Assembly: GCA_001683825.1 (NCBI GenBank)
Contig: LXTR01000038.1
Coordinates: forward strand, 1 to 64,000
From: Flavobacteriaceae bacterium CP2B
GTDB lineage: Bacteria; Bacteroidota; Bacteroidia; Flavobacteriales; Flavobacteriaceae
DNA length: 64,000 nt
Direction of reading: 5' to 3'
Shown: positions 8,450-17,220 of the stretch, piece by piece
Layout: every line of letters begins with the position of its first letter
Position numbering within the stretch: position 1 is the stretch's first letter
The notes under the pieces: model-generated
Databases searched by the model: none
The model's input: only the letters and a program-made list of their open reading frames with translations
What the model was told of the DNA's origin: nothing
Made by a program: the position numbers and the translations under genes

Positions 8450-10819
8450 ATGGCTAAATTCACCCTGGGAAAGGAATTAAAACCTGAATTGTTGGAGAAT
8501 TTTCTAAATGAACTGAATGATGCCCAAAGGGGGCCCGTATTACACAAAGACGGGCCACTGATGGTGATTGCCGGAGCTGGCTCCGGCAAGACCCGGGTGC
8601 TTACCTACCGCATTGCCCACCTGATGCAAAAGGGGGTAGACCCCTTTAACATCCTGTCGCTGACGTTTACCAACAAGGCTGCCCGGGAAATGAAAAAACG
8701 GATAGCCGAGATCGTCGGTGCATCCGAGGCAAAAAACCTCTGGATGGGGACGTTCCATTCTATTTTTGCACGCCTGCTGCGATATGATGGGGATAAATTG
8801 GGGTATCCCAGCAACTTTACCATATATGACACCCAGGATTCCCAGCGCCTGATTGCCTCGATCATCAAGGAAATGGCGCTGGATAAGGACATCTACAAAT
8901 ACAAACAGATACAAAACCGCATTTCTTCCTATAAAAACAGCCTGATCACCGTCAAGGCCTACTTTCAAAACCCCGAGCTCCTGGAAGCCGATGCCATGGC
9001 CAAAAGGCCGCGGATGGGCGATATCTACAAAGAATACGTGGACCGCTGCTTCAAGGCGGGGGCCATGGATTTTGACGACCTGCTCCTGCGCACGAACGAA
9101 CTGCTGACCCGATTCCCTGAAGTGTTGATGAAATACCAGGACCGGTTCCGGTATATCCTCGTAGATGAGTACCAGGATACCAACCATTCGCAATACCTTA
9201 TCGTAAAAGCCCTATCAGACCGCTACCAGAATATTTGCGTGGTGGGGGACGACGCACAGAGTATATACTCCTTCCGGGGGGCCAACATCAGCAACATCCT
9301 GAATTTTCAACGGGATTACGATGATGTGGCGGTATACCGCCTGGAACAGAACTACCGGTCTACCAAGAATATCGTCAACGCGGCCAATACCATCATCGCG
9401 CGGAACAAAAACCAGCTGGAAAAAGTGGTCTGGACCGCCAACGATGAGGGTGCCAAGATTAAACTGCACCGCAGCGTAACCGATGCGGAGGAAGGGCGTT
9501 TTGTCGCGGGATCTATTTTTGAGAACAAGATGCAGCAGCAATTGGCCAATGGCGACTTCGCAGTACTCTACCGCACCAATTCCCAGTCACGCGCCATAGA
9601 AGACGCGTTGCGCAAGCGGGACATTTCCTACAGGATCTATGGCGGGCTTTCGTTTTACCAACGCAAGGAGATCAAGGATGTATTGTCTTACCTCCGGCTG
9701 GTCCTTAACCCCAAAGACGAAGAGGCCCTGAAAAGGATCATTAATTTTCCCGCCCGGGGGATCGGGCAGACCACCATAGACCGGCTCACCGTTGCGGCCA
9801 ACCACTACGGGATTTCCATTTTTGAGTTGATGGAAAACCTGGACAAGATCAACCTGAAGATCAATTCCGGGACCCAACGCAAACTGGAAGATTTCGTGGC
9901 CATGATCAGGAGCTTCCGGATCATGAATGAAAGCTCGGACGCCTTTTCCCTGGCCGAATACGTCGCCAAAAAGACAGGCCTCCTGCAGGAGTTCAAGAAA
10001 GACGGTACCCCAGAAGGAATTGCCCGTATGGAGAACATTGAAGAACTGCTCAATGGGATCAAGGATTTTGTAGAAGGGCAGAAGGAACTGGCCGATGCCC
10101 GGGGCGACCTTAGTGAGTTCCTGGAAGACGTGGCCCTGGCGACCGACCTGGACAAGGATACGGGCGATGATGACCGCGTTGCGCTGATGACCATCCACCT
10201 GGCCAAGGGGCTGGAGTTTCCTTATGTGTATATCGTAGGGATGGAAGAAGACCTCTTTCCATCGGCCATGAGCATGAATACCCGGAGCGAACTGGAGGAA
10301 GAACGGCGGCTGTTTTATGTGGCGCTTACCCGGGCCGAAAAACAGGCCTACCTCACCTATGCCCAAAATCGCTACCGCTGGGGGAAACTCATAGATTCTG
10401 AACCCAGCCGTTTCATCGAGGAGATCGATGAACAGTACGTAGAAAACCTTACGCCTGTTGAAACCTATCGCTATAAGTCGATGATCGACGCCGACATTTT
10501 TGGGGAGGTGGATAAAAGCCGGTTGCGGCAGGTGAAACCCAAAAACGGGCCGCCTCCATCGGTACCCAGGCCTAGTGAGACCCAGTTGCGCAAGTTGCGG
10601 AAGCTAAAACCGGAACTGGCGACCCCGGTCGGGAACGCCCAGGTCAAAGATGCCAACCTGGAGGAAGGGAGTTTGGTGAACCACAGCCGTTTTGGCAGGG
10701 GAACCGTCTTGAAGATAGAGGGGGCCGGGAACGACAAAAAAGCGGAAATCCGCTTTGAAAAGGGCGATATCAAAAAGTTGTTGTTGCGCTTTGCCCGGCT
10801 GGAGGTGCTCGATAATTGA
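8450..10819 (+). CDS. UvrD/PcrA-type ATP-dependent 3'-5' DNA helicase
   Basis: This is a superfamily 1A helicase acting in nucleotide excision and mismatch repair and in displacing proteins from DNA. The 789-residue product has the Q-motif region LNDAQR, Walker A GAGSGKT, motif Ia LTFTNKAAREM, DEYQDTN (Walker B, II), GDDAQSIYSFRGA (III), EQNYRST (IV), TIHLAKGLEF (V) and VALTRAEK (VI). The C-terminal tail ends in a Tudor-like segment (SLVNHSRFGRGTVLKIEG), as in PcrA. An in-frame ATG at 8411 would add 13 residues. I prefer 8450 because a near-match -7 box (8403-8410) abuts 8411, but the start is not certain. Confidence 0.93.
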   Translation: MAKFTLGKELKPELLENFLNELNDAQRGPVLHKDGPLMVIAGAGSGKTRVLTYRIAHLMQKGVDPFNILSLTFTNKAAREMKKRIAEIVGASEAKNLWMGTFHSIFARLLRYDGDKLGYPSNFTIYDTQDSQRLIASIIKEMALDKDIYKYKQIQNRISSYKNSLITVKAYFQNPELLEADAMAKRPRMGDIYKEYVDRCFKAGAMDFDDLLLRTNELLTRFPEVLMKYQDRFRYILVDEYQDTNHSQYLIVKALSDRYQNICVVGDDAQSIYSFRGANISNILNFQRDYDDVAVYRLEQNYRSTKNIVNAANTIIARNKNQLEKVVWTANDEGAKIKLHRSVTDAEEGRFVAGSIFENKMQQQLANGDFAVLYRTNSQSRAIEDALRKRDISYRIYGGLSFYQRKEIKDVLSYLRLVLNPKDEEALKRIINFPARGIGQTTIDRLTVAANHYGISIFELMENLDKINLKINSGTQRKLEDFVAMIRSFRIMNESSDAFSLAEYVAKKTGLLQEFKKDGTPEGIARMENIEELLNGIKDFVEGQKELADARGDLSEFLEDVALATDLDKDTGDDDRVALMTIHLAKGLEFPYVYIVGMEEDLFPSAMSMNTRSELEEERRLFYVALTRAEKQAYLTYAQNRYRWGKLIDSEPSRFIEEIDEQYVENLTPVETYRYKSMIDADIFGEVDKSRLRQVKPKNGPPPSVPRPSETQLRKLRKLKPELATPVGNAQVKDANLEEGSLVNHSRFGRGTVLKIEGAGNDKKAEIRFEKGDIKKLLLRFARLEVLDN

Positions 10820-10889
10820 ACCGGCCCGTGCGCTGTTGGCATTAATCAGGAGATTCTTTAGTATATTGTCTGTGAGTAATGCTCCTGCT

Positions 10890-12974
10890 ATGAAAAAATT
10901 ACGGTTTGCCCTCTCCCTGGCACTCTTTACAGGGATGCCATTGCTAAGCCAGTCACAGACCACGGATGTGCTGGAATCTCCAGACGGACACCTCCAGGTG
11001 CGGTTGGCCACCGATACGGAAGGCCACCTTAGCTATGAGGTAAATTACAAAGACCTGGCTGTAATTAGACCGTCCCGTCTCGGGTTTTTGTTGGAAAAAC
11101 CCCATATGCGCCTGCAGCGCTTTTTGGTGCTGGACCGGCAGAATGCCTCAGCAGACACCACCTGGGAACCCGTGCTGGGCGAGGTGGCCCGCATCAGGAA
11201 CCACCACAATGAATTGGCTTTAGAACTCCAGGACGCAACGGGCTCCGGGATCCGGGTCATGGTCAGGTTCAGGGTGTTTGATGACGGGGTGGGGTTTCGC
11301 TATGAATTCCCGGATCAGGAAGCCCTGGATCATTTTATCATCAAGGAAGAAGTGACTGAATTTGCGCTCGCCGGTGACCACAAAGCATTCTGGATCCCCG
11401 GGGATTATGACACCAATGAATATCTGTATAATACTACCCGCCTGAGCGACATAGCGGCACTTGACGCGGTGGCCAGGGAAAGAGATATTGCCATTAGCTC
11501 GCCTATCGGGGACAACGCGGTGCAAACGCCGCTGATGCTGGTGGCAGACAACGGGTTGTACATCAACGTGCATGAAGCCGCCCTTGTGAACTACAGTACC
11601 ATGAACCTGGTCCTGGATAAGGCAACTCTTACCTTCAGGTCGCATCTGGTCCCCGATGCCGTAGGGAACAAGGGGTATCTGCAAACCCCGGCCCACACCC
11701 CCTGGCGAACCCTGGTCATCAGTGACACCCCGGAAGCCATCCTCGCTTCCAAACTGATCCTGAACCTGAACGAACCTTCCCAAATTGAAGACACCAGTTG
11801 GATCCGGCCCCAGAAATTCATGGGCGTCTGGTGGGAAATGCATATTGGAAAGGGTTCCTGGGACCTGGCCAGCGGAAATCATGCGGCCAATACCGAAAAT
11901 GTGAAGAAGTACATAGATTTTGCCTCGGAACACGGGATAGACGGGGTACTGGTAGAGGGCTGGAACGAGGGATGGGAGGACTGGTTTGGCAACTGGAAGG
12001 AAGACGTCTTTGATTTTGTAACGCCGTACCCCGACTATGATTTGGACGAATTGACGGCCTATGCCGCAACTAAAGGGGTTTCCCTGATCATGCACCATGA
12101 AACCTCGGGGTCTGTGACCAATTATGAGCGACGTATGGACCGCGCCTTCCAGTATATGAAGGCGCATGGGATGCATACGGTAAAGACCGGCTATGTTGGA
12201 AAAATTATCCCCAGGGGCGAACACCATGACGGGCAGTGGATGAACAATCACTATATACGGGTGGCCAGGAAGGCCGCTGAATACCAAATCATGGTAGAGG
12301 CGCATGAGCCTTCACATCCTACCGGCCTGCACCGTACGTATCCCAATTGGCTCGCCAATGAGGCTGCCAGGGGGAACGAATTCAACAATGCCCCGGCATT
12401 GGGGATCACCCCGGAACACCAGACCATCCTGCCATTTACGCGCTTAATGGGTGGCCCTATGGATTTTACCCCTGGGCTTTTTCATTTTAAATTAAACCAG
12501 TTTGTCCCTGAAAGGACCACCGTGGTACGTACCACCCTGGCCAAACAACTGGCCCTCTATGTGACCATGTACAGCCCCTTGCAGATGGCCGGCGATTTGC
12601 CGGAGAACTACCGCAAACATCCGGAGGCCTTCCGGTTCATTGTGGATGTACCGGTGAATTGGCAGGATACCAGGATCCTGGAGGCAGTATCCGGGGAACA
12701 GGTCATCATCGCCCGGAAAGACAAGGAAAGTGAAGACTGGTATGTGGGAGGGATTACCGATGAGCAGGAGCGTACCGCCAGGATAACCTTTGATTTTCTC
12801 AACAAGGGCCAATCCTACATGGCGACCCTTTACAAGGACGGCCCGAAGGCACATTGGGACCACAATCCTGAAGCCCACACTATTGAAACACGTATGTTGC
12901 GGCATGGGACCCCACTTAAGGTCACTATGGCCGAAGGCGGGGGCTTTGCGATTAAGGTCAAAGCCGTCAAGTAA
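10890..12974 (+). CDS. GH97 inverting alpha-glucosidase (SusB-type), exported
   Basis: The 694-residue glycoside hydrolase family 97 enzyme is expected to release glucose from alpha-glucans in the periplasm. The signal peptide is MKKLRFALSLALFTGMPLLSQS. A beta-sandwich N-domain precedes the TIM barrel, which carries VEGWNEGWEDWFGNW and MHHETSGS. The SusB inverting residues are identifiable by motif and spacing: E404 (HHE) corresponds to Glu439, E473 (VEAHE) to Glu508, E491 to Glu526 and E497 (GNEF) to Glu532. The 69-, 18- and 24-residue intervals match exactly, so this belongs to the inverting, calcium-dependent subgroup rather than the retaining alpha-galactosidase subgroup. The GH16 gene starts 23 bp downstream. 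Confidence 0.93.
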   Translation: MKKLRFALSLALFTGMPLLSQSQTTDVLESPDGHLQVRLATDTEGHLSYEVNYKDLAVIRPSRLGFLLEKPHMRLQRFLVLDRQNASADTTWEPVLGEVARIRNHHNELALELQDATGSGIRVMVRFRVFDDGVGFRYEFPDQEALDHFIIKEEVTEFALAGDHKAFWIPGDYDTNEYLYNTTRLSDIAALDAVARERDIAISSPIGDNAVQTPLMLVADNGLYINVHEAALVNYSTMNLVLDKATLTFRSHLVPDAVGNKGYLQTPAHTPWRTLVISDTPEAILASKLILNLNEPSQIEDTSWIRPQKFMGVWWEMHIGKGSWDLASGNHAANTENVKKYIDFASEHGIDGVLVEGWNEGWEDWFGNWKEDVFDFVTPYPDYDLDELTAYAATKGVSLIMHHETSGSVTNYERRMDRAFQYMKAHGMHTVKTGYVGKIIPRGEHHDGQWMNNHYIRVARKAAEYQIMVEAHEPSHPTGLHRTYPNWLANEAARGNEFNNAPALGITPEHQTILPFTRLMGGPMDFTPGLFHFKLNQFVPERTTVVRTTLAKQLALYVTMYSPLQMAGDLPENYRKHPEAFRFIVDVPVNWQDTRILEAVSGEQVIIARKDKESEDWYVGGITDEQERTARITFDFLNKGQSYMATLYKDGPKAHWDHNPEAHTIETRMLRHGTPLKVTMAEGGGFAIKVKAVK

Positions 12975-12997
12975 AACCACCAAATAAGCTATTTCTT

Positions 12998-13888
12998 ATG
13001 CATAACATAATTACAGATTGTTTGAGAAAACCAGCCATCTTGGGCATCCTCCTGATACAGGCCTGCGGAAGTTCCACACAGGAGGGAACGGCCCCGGTAG
13101 GCAGGGGAGATCCACCCGCCCAGCCCGAGGATGTATTTGCGCCCGGATATTGGGAAGGGGCCACCCTGGTCTGGAGCGATGAATTTGAAGGCGACAGCCT
13201 GGATGCCACCAAATGGCGCTACGAAACAGGGGCGCATGGTTGGGGCAACAACGAATGGCAAAACTATGTGGCCGATGCCAATGTGACCGTCAGCGACGGG
13301 ACCCTTAAAATTGCGGCCGTAAAAGTGGGGAGCGGACAAAAGGTAGGCGACTATACCTCTGCGCGATTGAACAGTATAAAATCTTTTACCTATGGCAAAA
13401 TGGAAGTCAGGGCCAGGATACCGGAACACAGGGGCAACGGGATTTGGCCGGCCATATGGATGCTGGGGAGCAATATCCAAAGCGTGGGATGGCCCGAATG
13501 CGGCGAGATAGACATCATGGAATATGTGAGCTTTGACCCGGGGAAAGTACATTTTTCAATCCACAGCACAGCCCATAACCATAAGGATGGGACCCAGGTT
13601 ACCTCCGGCGCAATAGACCTGCCAACCATAGAGGAAGAATTTCATAACTATGGGGTTTTATGGACCGATAAATACCTGAAATTTTATATTGACGAACCCG
13701 ATCAGGTCCAGCTTACCATTTTGAGGCCTGCCAATTCCAACAGTGCCAACTGGCCGTTTTCACAACCCTTTTACTTTTTGATGAATATTGCCGTGGGGGG
13801 CGATTGGGGCGGACTGCAAGGCGTGGATGACAGCATCTTTCCGGCCACCATGGAGGTGGATTACGTTCGGGTTTACCAGGTGGATTAA
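12998..13888 (+). CDS. GH16 lipoprotein, probable beta-1,3-glucanase (laminarinase)
   Basis: The 296-residue product has a signal sequence and a probable lipobox ending in cysteine 23 (LIQAC), then a Pro/Gly-rich linker and one GH16 jelly-roll. The active site GEIDIMEYV gives nucleophile E170, D172 and acid/base E175, the EXDXXE pattern of bulged GH16 laminarinases. WSDEF near the N-terminus of the domain and the final MEVDYVRVYQ are typical of the GH16_3 subgroup. It probably acts on laminarin-like beta-glucan at the cell surface. It follows the GH97 gene by 23 bp, so the pair is probably one transcript; no SusC/SusD pair is in view. Confidence 0.9.
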   Translation: MHNIITDCLRKPAILGILLIQACGSSTQEGTAPVGRGDPPAQPEDVFAPGYWEGATLVWSDEFEGDSLDATKWRYETGAHGWGNNEWQNYVADANVTVSDGTLKIAAVKVGSGQKVGDYTSARLNSIKSFTYGKMEVRARIPEHRGNGIWPAIWMLGSNIQSVGWPECGEIDIMEYVSFDPGKVHFSIHSTAHNHKDGTQVTSGAIDLPTIEEEFHNYGVLWTDKYLKFYIDEPDQVQLTILRPANSNSANWPFSQPFYFLMNIAVGGDWGGLQGVDDSIFPATMEVDYVRVYQVD

Positions 13889-13942
13889 GCCGGGGTTGGC
13901 ACCCTGGGAGTCCTATGGGGAAACAGTTTAATTTTACGGCTT

Positions 13943-14566
13943 ATGGCAGAGTTTATAAAAATTTATGAAGAAAATCCCAACCCTGCCGCCATCAAGAAGG
14001 TGGTGGAAATTTTAAGGGATGGTGGGTTGGTGATCTATCCAACGGATACGGTCTATGGTTTGGGCTGTGACATCACCAATTCCAGGGCGCTGGAGCGGAT
14101 TGCCCGGATCAAGGGCGAGAAGGTGGCCAAAGCCAATTGGTCCTTTATCTGTGCTGACCTGAGCAACCTGTCCGACTATGTACGGCAGATAGACACGGCT
14201 ACCTTTAAGATACTGAAGCGCGCCCTCCCGGGGCCCTATACCTTTATCCTTCCCGGGAACAACAACCTCCCGCGCGATTTTAAAAAGAAAAAAACCGTGG
14301 GGATACGGGTTCCGGACAACCTTATTGCCAAGGCCCTGGTCGAGGGCCTTGGAAGGCCCATTGTGAGTACATCCATCCACGATGAAGACGATGTTATCGA
14401 ATATACCACAGACCCGGAATTGATCTATGAAAAATGGGAAAAACTGGTGGATGCCGTCGTCGACGGGGGGTATGGGGGGAATATGGCTTCTACGGTGATC
14501 GATCTTTCGGGGCATGAACCCGAAGTGCTGCGTGAGGGGAAGGGCAGCCTGGATATTTTATTGTAG
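13943..14566 (+). CDS. Sua5/YciO/YrdC family protein (L-threonylcarbamoyladenylate synthase type)
   Basis: The 207-residue YrdC-fold protein has the dsRNA/nucleotide-binding signatures DGGLVIYPTDTVYGLGCD (residues 26-43), TFILPG, GIRVPDN and PIVSTSIH. Members either make threonylcarbamoyl-AMP for the tRNA t6A37 modification (TsaC/Sua5) or, for YciO-type members, have a less defined role. The segment after IARIKGEK lacks the KRP-type pattern I associate with TsaC, so a YciO-like assignment is possible. A near-match -7 box (TAATTTTA) lies at 13929-13936, very close to the start, implying a very short leader. Confidence 0.85.
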   Translation: MAEFIKIYEENPNPAAIKKVVEILRDGGLVIYPTDTVYGLGCDITNSRALERIARIKGEKVAKANWSFICADLSNLSDYVRQIDTATFKILKRALPGPYTFILPGNNNLPRDFKKKKTVGIRVPDNLIAKALVEGLGRPIVSTSIHDEDDVIEYTTDPELIYEKWEKLVDAVVDGGYGGNMASTVIDLSGHEPEVLREGKGSLDILL

Positions 14567-14583
14567 GCATGCCTATCAACTAA

Positions 14584-14609
14584 AACGACCCGCCGTAAGG
14601 CAGGTCGTT
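14584..14609 (-). terminator. Hairpin terminator after the OmpA lipoprotein gene
   Basis: An inverted repeat AACGACC/GGTCGTT with an inner GCC/GGC pair encloses a four-base loop. On the minus strand the stem is followed by TTTTA. It sits between the convergent YrdC-family and OmpA genes and suits the minus-strand gene best. Confidence 0.6.
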
Positions 14610-14649
14610 AAAGTATTCATCGGGGTTATTCTCCCCCTAAAGGCTTCTC

Positions 14650-15510
14650 TTAGTTGATCTTGGGGTCTTTCATTCCCTCTTCGATCATGCTGTAGAACTG
14701 ATCCAGTTTTGGAAGGACCACGATACGGGTACGGCGGTTTTTGGCGCGGTTGGCTGCGGTGTCATGCGGCATCAAAGGAATGTAATAGCTCCTTCCGGCG
14801 GCCGTCATACGGGCAGGGTCTACACCAAAATCATTCTGGAGGATCCGTACCACAGAGGTAGCGCGCTTCACACTAAGGTCCCAGTTGTCCAACAATACCC
14901 CGCTGTTGTAAGGAACATTGTCTGTGTGCCCTTCTACCATGAATTCAAAGTCGGGTTTGTTGTTCACTACCTGGGCCACTTTACCAAGAATTTGCTTGGC
15001 GGCATTGGTAACGTTATAGCTTCCGCTGCTAAAGAGCAGTTTGTCGGAGATGGAAACGAAAACCACACCTTTTTCCACGCTGATTTGGATATCTTCATCA
15101 TCCAGGTTGCCCAATACGCCTTTCAGGCTTTGTACCAGGGCGAGGTTGACAGAATCTCTGCGGGTGATGGCATTTTGGAGCTTGCGGATGGTAAGGTCTT
15201 TTTCCTGCAGGCTTTCCAGTGATTTTTCCAGGTTCTCGGCCCCCTTGGTGGTCAGGGTGGTAAGGTTCCCCATATTGTTGATGAGTTCCTGGTTGTTGGC
15301 TTTCAGGAATGCCACCTGGTCCTCTAACGTCTGCATCTTGGAGGTGGCAGTCGCCTTCTCCTCAAGGCAGGTGTTCAATTTCACTGTGGCAGAATTCAAT
15401 AAATCCTGGGTCTCTTTTTGTTTTGATTCAAGATCGGCATATTTCTTTTGGGAAACGCAGGAGGACATTAATAGGGCCATTCCCGCTACGCCTAACATGA
15501 TTTTCTTCAT
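14650..15510 (-). CDS. OmpA family lipoprotein
   Basis: The 286-residue product has lipoprotein signal MKKIMLGVAGMALLMSSC (lipid-modified Cys18), a coiled-coil stretch (about residues 25-120) and a C-terminal OmpA/MotB peptidoglycan-binding domain. The domain has VEGHTDNVPYNSG, NWDLSVKRATSVV and NRRTRIVVLP, with the peptidoglycan-contacting Asp (HTD) and Arg (KRA) in place. It should anchor the outer membrane to the cell wall. A perfect -7 box (15564-15571) lies 54 bp upstream and a terminator follows, so it is probably transcribed alone. Confidence 0.92.
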   Translation of the reverse strand: MKKIMLGVAGMALLMSSCVSQKKYADLESKQKETQDLLNSATVKLNTCLEEKATATSKMQTLEDQVAFLKANNQELINNMGNLTTLTTKGAENLEKSLESLQEKDLTIRKLQNAITRRDSVNLALVQSLKGVLGNLDDEDIQISVEKGVVFVSISDKLLFSSGSYNVTNAAKQILGKVAQVVNNKPDFEFMVEGHTDNVPYNSGVLLDNWDLSVKRATSVVRILQNDFGVDPARMTAAGRSYYIPLMPHDTAANRAKNRRTRIVVLPKLDQFYSMIEEGMKDPKIN

Positions 15511-15563
15511 AATCCTAGTAAGTATTTATTTGTTGTTATTTGAGTTCGGTTTAAAAATCGTAA

Positions 15564-15571
15564 CAAAATTA
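15564..15571 (-). promoter_or_regulatory. -7 promoter box for the OmpA lipoprotein gene
   Basis: TAATTTTG on the minus strand, an exact TAnnTTTG match 54 bp before the ATG. Confidence 0.5.
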
Positions 15572-15604
15572 GAGTTTAAACGATTCTTTGGTAATCGCTT
15601 TTAG

Positions 15605-16618
15605 TTAATCTTTTACTAAATCGTTAAAACGGTTTATGTGATGTACGAAATGCGACCACACAATGGACGTCGTCTTATAATAGTTTTTTACAAAAATAGC
15701 TTTTTTTCGCTTGCCATACATGCTCTTAAAGTTTTGGTAGTAGCTCAAATGCGCATGCACAATGGCAAAGCTGTGTTTCCACTTCCCCTGGAACACGAAA
15801 CGCAGGGCGGCGACAAAATCGAGTAAGAGCCTGAAAAGGATGACCGCAAACACTCTTTTCCCGGGAAGGTTTTTGGTGATGGAGTAGAGGGAATTCCGGA
15901 AGTTCAGGTAGGTTTTTCGGGGGTTCATGTTGCTCAGGGTAGAACCTCCGAGGTGGTAAACCGTGGAATGTCCGGTATAAAATACCTTATACCCCTGGTT
16001 CTTGGCCCGCCAGCAAAGGTCTATTTCTTCCTGGTGGGCAAAATACGACTCATCAAACCCCCCAAGGGCCCAATAGATGTCGGAACGTATAAACATACAG
16101 GCGCCCGTAGCCCAAAAGATCTCTGTCTCATCGTCATATTGCCCCTGGTCCTGCTCCAAAACCTGGAAAATCCTGCCCCTGCAGAAGGGATACCCCAATT
16201 GGTCGAGGAAACCGCCGGCCGCCCCGGCATACTCAAACCGATCCTTATTTAACAGGTCCAGGACCTTAGGCTGTACGATGGCCGCCTCGGGATGGCGTTC
16301 CATCAGCCGTTCAACGGGTTCGAGCCAGCCCGGGCTTACTTCCACATCGGAATTCAACAAGCAGTAGACCTCCGCGTCTACCTCCTTCAAGGCGTCATTG
16401 TAACCTTTCGCGAAACCGCCGTTGACGGAATTCCTGATGATTTTTACCCGTGGATAATGCTGTTGCAGAAAGGCGACAGACCCATCGGTTGAGGCATTGT
16501 CCGCCACGTAAACGGGGGTATCCCCGGAATACGCGATGACCGAAGGAAGATACCGTTCCAGCAGGGCCTCCCCATTCCAGTTGAGTATGATAATGGCAAA
16601 TTTTGGCATGGAATACAT
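15605..16618 (-). CDS. Glycosyltransferase family 2 protein
   Basis: The 337-residue inverting GT-A glycosyltransferase is of the rhamnosyltransferase-like GT2 type. The N-terminus reads AIIILNWNG; the nucleotide-sugar site has VADNASTDGS and the metal-binding LLNSDVEV. ATGACMFIRSD and the catalytic-base region FAHQEEIDLCWRAK follow. The C-terminal ~80 residues are basic and include a hydrophobic stretch (FAVILFRLLLDFVAAL) that may associate with the membrane. It probably adds a sugar to a surface glycan. ATG codons at 16618 and 16609 are both possible starts. No other glycan-assembly genes adjoin it. Confidence 0.9.
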   Translation of the reverse strand: MYSMPKFAIIILNWNGEALLERYLPSVIAYSGDTPVYVADNASTDGSVAFLQQHYPRVKIIRNSVNGGFAKGYNDALKEVDAEVYCLLNSDVEVSPGWLEPVERLMERHPEAAIVQPKVLDLLNKDRFEYAGAAGGFLDQLGYPFCRGRIFQVLEQDQGQYDDETEIFWATGACMFIRSDIYWALGGFDESYFAHQEEIDLCWRAKNQGYKVFYTGHSTVYHLGGSTLSNMNPRKTYLNFRNSLYSITKNLPGKRVFAVILFRLLLDFVAALRFVFQGKWKHSFAIVHAHLSYYQNFKSMYGKRKKAIFVKNYYKTTSIVWSHFVHHINRFNDLVKD

Positions 16619-16744
16619 CCGCCGGGTAAACGGCTTCTAAATGGGTTTTGTTAAAAGCAGACAAAGTAAAGAAATATTTTACAACTGCTTCTGATTGTGG
16701 CAGGGAATCACCGGCAGGCAGGGGGTGCCCAGGGCCCTCCTGAA

Positions 16745-17194
16745 TTATTTTGGCACGTAGGGGGGAAGGGCCGGCAGGAATTCATAGACTTGGCGGCCAT
16801 AATCCATCCGGCAGTAATAATGCTGCAACCCGTTGGTAACCATGAGGTAGCCCGCCTGCAACGGAAGGTTATACCGGGCGATCTGGTCAAAAACAGCCTG
16901 GGTGATGGGTTGGTCAGGTGCCTTGCACTCTACCAGCAGGGCGATAGCCCCATCCGGGTGGAAGACCACCACGTCATAACGTTTGTTCATTTGGTGGACC
17001 TGCAGTTGCTTTTCGACATTGATATGGCTCCTGGGGTATTTTTTGTCCTGCATCAGGTACTGTACCACATGTTGGCGCACCCATTCCTCGGGTTGGAGGA
17101 CTACAAATTTTTTCCGGATAGGGTCAAAAATAAGGAGCTTATTTTCGCTATTTTTGAAGCGGAATTCGTAAGCCGGGAAGTTCAGGTCCTGCAT
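16745..17194 (-). CDS. Stand-alone HsdR N-terminal-like PD-(D/E)XK domain protein
   Basis: The 149-residue protein matches the type I restriction enzyme R subunit N-terminal domain family (HSDR_N_2). The nuclease-like core is visible: RYDVVVFHPDG supplies the metal-binding Asp and LLVECKAP gives the ExK pair, followed by an alpha/beta tail (YNLPLQAGYLMVTNG). There is no helicase domain and no HsdM/HsdS nearby, so it is not a restriction system. Such free-standing copies are common in Bacteroidota and their role is unknown. It is divergent from holA with only 26 bp between the start codons. Confidence 0.82.
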   Translation of the reverse strand: MQDLNFPAYEFRFKNSENKLLIFDPIRKKFVVLQPEEWVRQHVVQYLMQDKKYPRSHINVEKQLQVHQMNKRYDVVVFHPDGAIALLVECKAPDQPITQAVFDQIARYNLPLQAGYLMVTNGLQHYYCRMDYGRQVYEFLPALPPYVPK

Positions 17195-17220
17195 GCGACA
17201 AAGTTGCTATTTTTTTTTGG

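Noticed and set aside
11220-12305. 361-residue minus-strand frame opposite the GH97 gene
   Set aside because: Shadow frame; the GH97 catalytic glutamates and spacing fix the true frame.
16745-17194. Restriction-modification system based on the HsdR-N match
   Set aside because: No helicase domain, methylase or specificity subunit nearby; the gene is a stand-alone domain.
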